Part shown: in pieces, positions 36,312 through 39,982 of the stretch
How the letters are laid out: every line of letters starts with the position of its first letter
Numbering within the stretch: the first letter of the stretch is position 1
Assembly: GCA_018702695.1 (NCBI GenBank)
Contig: JABIYR010000053.1
Coordinates: 1 to 39,982 of the forward strand
DNA length: 39,982 nucleotides
Direction of reading: 5' to 3'
DNA from: Nitrospina sp.
GTDB taxonomy: Bacteria > Nitrospinota > Nitrospinia > Nitrospinales > VA-1
Translations under genes and position numbers: made by a program
Notes under the pieces: generated by a model
The model's database searches: none
Seen by the model: the letters and a program-made list of their open reading frames with translations, nothing else
Told to the model about the DNA's origin: nothing

Positions 36312-36722
36312 GTGAACGACCCTCCTGAAAGTCAAAAATATCATATTCTTGTTCTCAACAACGAGCCTAGGATTCTTGAGCTTATACGAATTTTATTGGT
36401 AAAGGAAAATTATAAGGTCATCGTCAAGGAAAGTATTGTCGAGGCAGTTGAATATGTCAAAACGCATAACAACACAGCCCTCGCCATTTCATATCACTGC
36501 GAAGATATGATAAAGGGGTCGGATTTCTTGCAACAAATCGCTATCATCTCCCCCAATACCGTCCGCTATATGACAAACTGTTGCTTGCCGCAACAAATAT
36601 TGAAACAGCTCATAGGTGATAACACCATTCAACTGCACTCCAAAATGCCCTTTAGTCTTAATGAGGTGACAAAAAACGTTGCTCTCGGTTTACAACTTTA
36701 TGAGAAAAACATTGCAAAATAA
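36312..36722 (+). CDS. Degenerate receiver-domain protein (pseudo-receiver)
   Basis: A 136-aa protein aligning over its whole length with receivers of the RpfG type: HILVLNNEPRILELIRILL, then SPNTVRYMTN and HSKMPFSLNEV (Lys111). The acidic pair is Asn16-Asn17 and the phospho-acceptor position is Tyr61, so normal phosphorylation is unlikely. Such pseudo-receivers act by constitutive protein contact. The start is GTG at 36312 with GGAG before it. It stands alone between the kinase pair and the desaturase gene. Confidence 0.7.
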   Translation: MNDPPESQKYHILVLNNEPRILELIRILLVKENYKVIVKESIVEAVEYVKTHNNTALAISYHCEDMIKGSDFLQQIAIISPNTVRYMTNCCLPQQILKQLIGDNTIQLHSKMPFSLNEVTKNVALGLQLYEKNIAK

Positions 36723-36886
36723 GACCTTCCAACCCCTTAATTATTTTCTTCAAAGTAGCCGCCAGCCTCAACGTATCGTCAAAATGATTATTATTCATGC
36801 AGATATTACATAAGTTTTACAAATGGTATCACTCACCTACGATATTATAGAGTTGTTAAAAAACCTTTATAAAGAGGATCTTTTCT

Positions 36887-37786
36887 ATGACCAGTGACTC
36901 CACTGAGAATTACAAACTAAAATTCAACCCCACTGCCACAGCCGTACTGGCCCTCGTGCATGGCATGGCATTGTTTGCTTTTTTTCCGTTCGCATTTTCT
37001 TGGAGTGCGGTCGCGGTGATGTTCTTTCTCTACTGGGTCACCGCATCACTGGGTATCTGCCTCGGGTTCCACCGATATCTGACCCATCGAGGTTTTGCCG
37101 CCCCCAAATGGGTTGCAAATACCATCGTTTTGTTTGGGACATTGGCTTGCCAGAATGGTCCCATCAAATGGGTTGGGCAACACCGCATCCACCATGCCGG
37201 TTCCGATACACCGGAAGACCCGCATAGTGCTAAAAAAGGTTTCTGGTGGGCGCATCTAAATTGGATGTTTTTCACCCATTCTAGATTTGATGACGAGCAA
37301 GTTCTTCTCGATTACACCAAAGATTTTCACGAGGATAAATTTTTTAAATTTCTCGACAAATATTTCATTTTAGTACAAGTCGCCTTCGGTCTCATTCTAC
37401 TCGCCATTGGCGGTTTTCCTTGGGTGGTTTGGGGAGTGTTTGTTCGTCTGGTAGTGACTTATCACTCCACTTGGCTTGTGAACAGCGCCGCGCATTGTTT
37501 TGGTTATGTGACCTTTCCTCTGAAAAATGATCTCTCCACCAATTGCTGGTGGGTAGGCCTTTTGGCTTGGGGCGAAGGTTGGCATAATAACCATCATGCA
37601 TTTCCAAAATCGGCTCGACATGGCTTACGCCCTTGGGAAATTGATATGACCTGGTGGGCTATTTGTGTGTTGGAAAAACTGGGCCTTGCCAAAGATATTA
37701 AAGTCGCTCAGTTGATTCCCAACCCAAACCGCGATGACAAAGAAGCCCCGGCTTTTATCGGTAAAATTGTCACTCAGGCGGCCTGA
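36887..37786 (+). CDS. Acyl-CoA desaturase (delta-9 type fatty-acid desaturase)
   Basis: A 299-aa membrane di-iron desaturase. The three histidine boxes are HRYLTH (62-67), HRIHH (99-103) and HNNHH (233-237), the set of acyl-CoA or acyl-lipid delta-9 desaturases. Four hydrophobic segments are present (about 18-38, 42-60, 162-178, 180-195). It would introduce a double bond into saturated acyl chains to adjust membrane fluidity. AGAGGATC precedes the ATG. A terminator follows at 37808-37847. Confidence 0.92.
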   Translation: MTSDSTENYKLKFNPTATAVLALVHGMALFAFFPFAFSWSAVAVMFFLYWVTASLGICLGFHRYLTHRGFAAPKWVANTIVLFGTLACQNGPIKWVGQHRIHHAGSDTPEDPHSAKKGFWWAHLNWMFFTHSRFDDEQVLLDYTKDFHEDKFFKFLDKYFILVQVAFGLILLAIGGFPWVVWGVFVRLVVTYHSTWLVNSAAHCFGYVTFPLKNDLSTNCWWVGLLAWGEGWHNNHHAFPKSARHGLRPWEIDMTWWAICVLEKLGLAKDIKVAQLIPNPNRDDKEAPAFIGKIVTQAA

Positions 37787-37807
37787 CTTGTTCTCTCACT
37801 ATTAAAT

Positions 37808-37847
37808 AAAAAGCCGCGCTCTTCTCTTACAGGGCGTGGCTTTTTTT
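37808..37847 (+). terminator. Bidirectional terminator between the desaturase and DUF2797 genes
   Basis: AAAAAGCCGCGCTC (from 37808) pairs with GGGCGTGGCTTTTTTT (to 37847) allowing G-U pairs. T runs exist on both strands, and the right T run touches the DUF2797 stop codon at 37846-37848. Confidence 0.75.
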
Positions 37848-38646
37848 ATGCTTCCTGAAAATCAAACTCCACATGATAGCCCGAATATTTGCGCAGGTTG
37901 ATCACTCGAGTCTCAAAAATTAAGTATTGCCCCTTGATGCCCGTCAAGCGATCTGTGAACTCGGGGACTTTATCCAAGTTATGACTGCTGATTTTTTCAG
38001 GCACTGAATCGACCGGATACACCAACGATTGAATTTCGCCATCTCGCACCGCATAGTTCTTTAAGGACTCGGGGAATAACTCTTGCGCCTCTTCACGCAA
38101 GGCAAGTAGATCAGCCTCTTCCACTTCCCCCTTAAGCATTTTGCGCCAATTTGTTTTATCCGAAAAATGTTTCGCCACCGCCACTTCTATCTGCCCTGAC
38201 AGAAGCCTCTCTGGAACTTTGGCGATGATCACCCCCTTGACCGCCCCTTGATCTATCCAACGCTCAGGAATATTATAATGCCGAGTGATGCCGACCTTCA
38301 CGCCACTAGTCAATGAAAGATACACATAGTGGTCGATCTTACAATGCGTGCGCCAGAACTCACGGTCTGCCTCATTGCCTGTCTCGTGAACGCATAGTTC
38401 GGGACGAACCGAACACAAAGCGTTTCCCGGTAGGTCTCTAGCGCAGACAAAACAATGACCTTGCTGGTAAGATTTTTTGGTTTTTCGCCCACATTCGATG
38501 CAGGTAATGGTTCCTAACCATTTTATCTTCACAGGTTTTCCTACCTGCGAGTTGATGGGATAAGATTTGTTATCCAGATTCAAAAAATACTGAATCGGTT
38601 TGTGAGCTTCGACATTCATCTTGCGAAGCTGGCCCGTAATATTCAT
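37846..38646 (-). CDS. DUF2797 protein with zinc-ribbon and GIY-YIG-like core
   Basis: A 266-aa protein of the DUF2797 family. A zinc-ribbon-like set of cysteines (Cys49, Cys52, Cys65, Cys68) precedes a segment YVYLSLTSGVKVGITR...RWIDQGA (about 107-135) that resembles the start of GIY-YIG nucleases. Further cysteines are at 78, 85 and 102. The function is unknown. GGAG lies before the ATG. A small membrane-protein gene lies 17 bases upstream on the same strand. Confidence 0.8.
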   Translation of the reverse strand: MNITGQLRKMNVEAHKPIQYFLNLDNKSYPINSQVGKPVKIKWLGTITCIECGRKTKKSYQQGHCFVCARDLPGNALCSVRPELCVHETGNEADREFWRTHCKIDHYVYLSLTSGVKVGITRHYNIPERWIDQGAVKGVIIAKVPERLLSGQIEVAVAKHFSDKTNWRKMLKGEVEEADLLALREEAQELFPESLKNYAVRDGEIQSLVYPVDSVPEKISSHNLDKVPEFTDRLTGIKGQYLIFETRVINLRKYSGYHVEFDFQEA

Positions 38647-38663
38647 TCAAACATCTCCATAAA

Positions 38664-38831
38664 TTAACGCTCCTTGTTCTGCTCTGATTTGCTTATAAAA
38701 TGATCCAAGGCACCTACCGCCAATAAGACGCTTGCCACCACCGTAGCCGAATCAAAAATCAGGAAACTACCGATAAATAGAAGAAAGTATAAAAAAATCC
38801 TCAGATTTTGTTTTTGATTTTTAAAACTCAT
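38664..38831 (-). CDS. Small membrane protein, unknown function
   Basis: A 55-aa protein from the ATG at 38831; a GTG at 38861 would add ten residues. A basic N-terminus (SFKNQKQN) is followed by one or two hydrophobic segments (about 11-44) and a charged tail. No family is recognised. It is followed within 17 bases by the DUF2797 gene on the same strand. Neither start has a strong ribosome binding site, so the gene is only moderately supported. Confidence 0.4.
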   Translation of the reverse strand: MSFKNQKQNLRIFLYFLLFIGSFLIFDSATVVASVLLAVGALDHFISKSEQNKER

Positions 38832-38861
38832 ACAAAGATTATAAAGCACCTGCTCGCCCAC

Positions 38862-39191
38862 CGCAAAACCTGCCGAAGCCGCTTACAGCTTTCAAAATAT
38901 AAAATAATTTTAGCCACCAAGTTTAAGCGGCATTCCTAACAAAATATTTGGCATATGCAAAACACGGCCTCCTAGACCATTGCATCACATGCACACTAAA
39001 AACCGCTGAAAAATCAATGTCTTTACACTACTAGGCTATAAAAACCCGTAACTCCTTTTAAAGTTGACACAATTGGGACAATTGAAACTTTGTTTAGGTT
39101 TACATTTTAATGTAGAATTTGAATAGGGGAGAACAAATAAAAAATATCCGAAATCAGATACAGAATTGTTAACTCTTTTATTTGTTTCATT
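38862..39191. other. Divergent spacer before the final HDOD gene
   Basis: This 330-base A/T-rich spacer has no protein gene. It holds a candidate promoter at 39090-39118, a 6-bp palindrome TACATT-TT-AATGTA at 39101-39114 inside that promoter, and a repeated ACAATTG at 39069-39084. Confidence 0.5.
39090..39118 (+). promoter_or_regulatory. Candidate promoter with overlapping palindrome
   Basis: TTGTTT (39090-39095), 17 bases, TAGAAT (39113-39118). The palindrome TACATTTTAATGTA at 39101-39114 lies between the two boxes, where a repressor could block polymerase. The HDOD gene begins 74 bases downstream. Confidence 0.35.
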
Positions 39192-39982
39192 ATGAGCTTA
39201 ATTGATATTCAAGATTTAATAAAACAAAACGAGCCTCTCGCTTCACTTCCCAATACTTTTTATAAATTGCGGGAGGTTGTCGAGGATCCCAACTGCGATT
39301 TTGACGACATAGCTGAAATAATCAGCATCGACCCGTCTCTCACCCTCCGTCTTTTAAAAATTGTCAACAGCGCATTTTATGGGTTGCGTGGAGAAGTGGA
39401 TACCATTTCTCATGCAATGGGAATCGTAGGCACCGAGCAACTGATGCAGTTGGTTCTGGCCACCACCGTGGTGGGGCAATTTAAAGATATTCCTAAAGAT
39501 ATTTATGACATGGAATATTTCTGGAAACATAGTGTCGCCTGTGGCTTGTCTGCCCGCGCAATTCAAGAAACACGTGGCGAAAATGATGGTGAATTCTTTT
39601 TTGTGGCAGGGCTTCTGCACGATATCGGTCGTTTGGTGATGTGCCTGAAGGTTCCCGATCAATTTAGGCTGGTTTTGGATTTCGCCAAAAAAAGTGGCGA
39701 CCGTTGGCATAAAGCTGAAGCCAAATATTTTGGCTTTGACCATGGCGCAGTCGGAGGCGCGCTTCTTAGAGCTTGGGGCCTTCCTGAACGAGTTCAAATG
39801 CCTGTCGCGCATCATCATTTTCCCTCATCGGCTGACAATTTTTCTCTTGAAGCCTCTGTCGTTCACCTAGCAGATCGAATCAGCCACCAAATTCTTTTAA
39901 GCCCTAACCGGAAACCAGAGCCCTCTGACTACGACAAAAAAGCATGGGATGCCGTTCAACTGTCTGAGTCCAAACACCTCTC
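39192..39982 (+). CDS. HDOD domain protein (3' end cut by window)
   Basis: The open frame from ATG 39192 runs to the window end (263 complete codons). Residues 15-215 form an HDOD domain: IISIDPSLTLRLLKIVNSAFYG, AGLLHDIGRLVM and AHHH are clear, with the His-Asp pair kept. The sequence after residue 230 may begin a second domain that cannot be seen. HDOD proteins act as signalling outputs, often with cyclic di-GMP or kinase partners. There is no obvious ribosome binding site. It is not a close copy of the HDOD protein at 6464-7318. Confidence 0.82.
   Translation, partial: MSLIDIQDLIKQNEPLASLPNTFYKLREVVEDPNCDFDDIAEIISIDPSLTLRLLKIVNSAFYGLRGEVDTISHAMGIVGTEQLMQLVLATTVVGQFKDIPKDIYDMEYFWKHSVACGLSARAIQETRGENDGEFFFVAGLLHDIGRLVMCLKVPDQFRLVLDFAKKSGDRWHKAEAKYFGFDHGAVGGALLRAWGLPERVQMPVAHHHFPSSADNFSLEASVVHLADRISHQILLSPNRKPEPSDYDKKAWDAVQLSESKHL

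Overview
The window looks like chromosomal core DNA of a Gram-negative (diderm), LPS-making, free-living bacterium. It carries lpxC, lolA, rseP, a TRAP solute receptor, many two-component, HDOD and GGDEF proteins, and a complete rimP-nusA-infB-rbfA-truB-rpsO-pnp translation block. The gene mix recalls Nitrospinota or deltaproteobacteria-like marine lineages, but that is an inference from gene content only. No rRNA, tRNA, CRISPR array, IS element or prophage gene was found.

Left part (1-8,900). A truncated TRAP receptor (DctP) overlaps a TatT lipoprotein, both on the minus strand. Divergent from them is a four-gene run: a small membrane protein, a DUF1844 protein, a YkgJ-type Cys-cluster protein and a zinc alcohol dehydrogenase. 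A spacer with two palindromic elements leads to a lone pentapeptide-repeat/TIR protein. An MBL hydrolase and an HDOD protein follow on the minus strand. Next comes a 440-base spacer with a promoter and hairpins, then greA and trmB.

Middle part (8,900-21,700). A 729-codon gene fuses a response-regulator receiver and a degenerate NtrC-like AAA+ region to an apparently intact LpxC deacetylase; this is the most unusual gene in the window. A convergent exported ankyrin protein follows, then two minus-strand response regulators, one carrying PAS-GGDEF. A plus-strand envelope/metabolism run comes next: purN, lolA, rseP, an 88-aa unknown, a phosphoenolpyruvate mutase fused to a nucleotidyltransferase (phosphonate biosynthesis), and proS, which ends at a clear terminator.

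Right part (21,700-39,982). The transcription/translation operon rimP-nusA-infB-ylxP-rbfA-truB-rpsO-pnp has a long hairpin before rpsO and a strong terminator after pnp. Then come surE and a 2-Cys peroxiredoxin (minus), a PhnP-like MBL hydrolase (plus), a small Cys-motif protein (minus), bioD (plus), a histidine kinase/response regulator pair (minus), a pseudo-receiver protein, a fatty-acid desaturase, a DUF2797 protein with a small membrane protein (minus), and an HDOD gene cut by the window edge.

Themes: control of the cell envelope (LpxC fusion, LolA, RseP, desaturase, possible phosphonate decoration) and dense signalling. Most genes look ordinary and intact; the novelty candidates are the LpxC fusion, the TIR protein, the PEP mutase fusion and several untested RNA structures.
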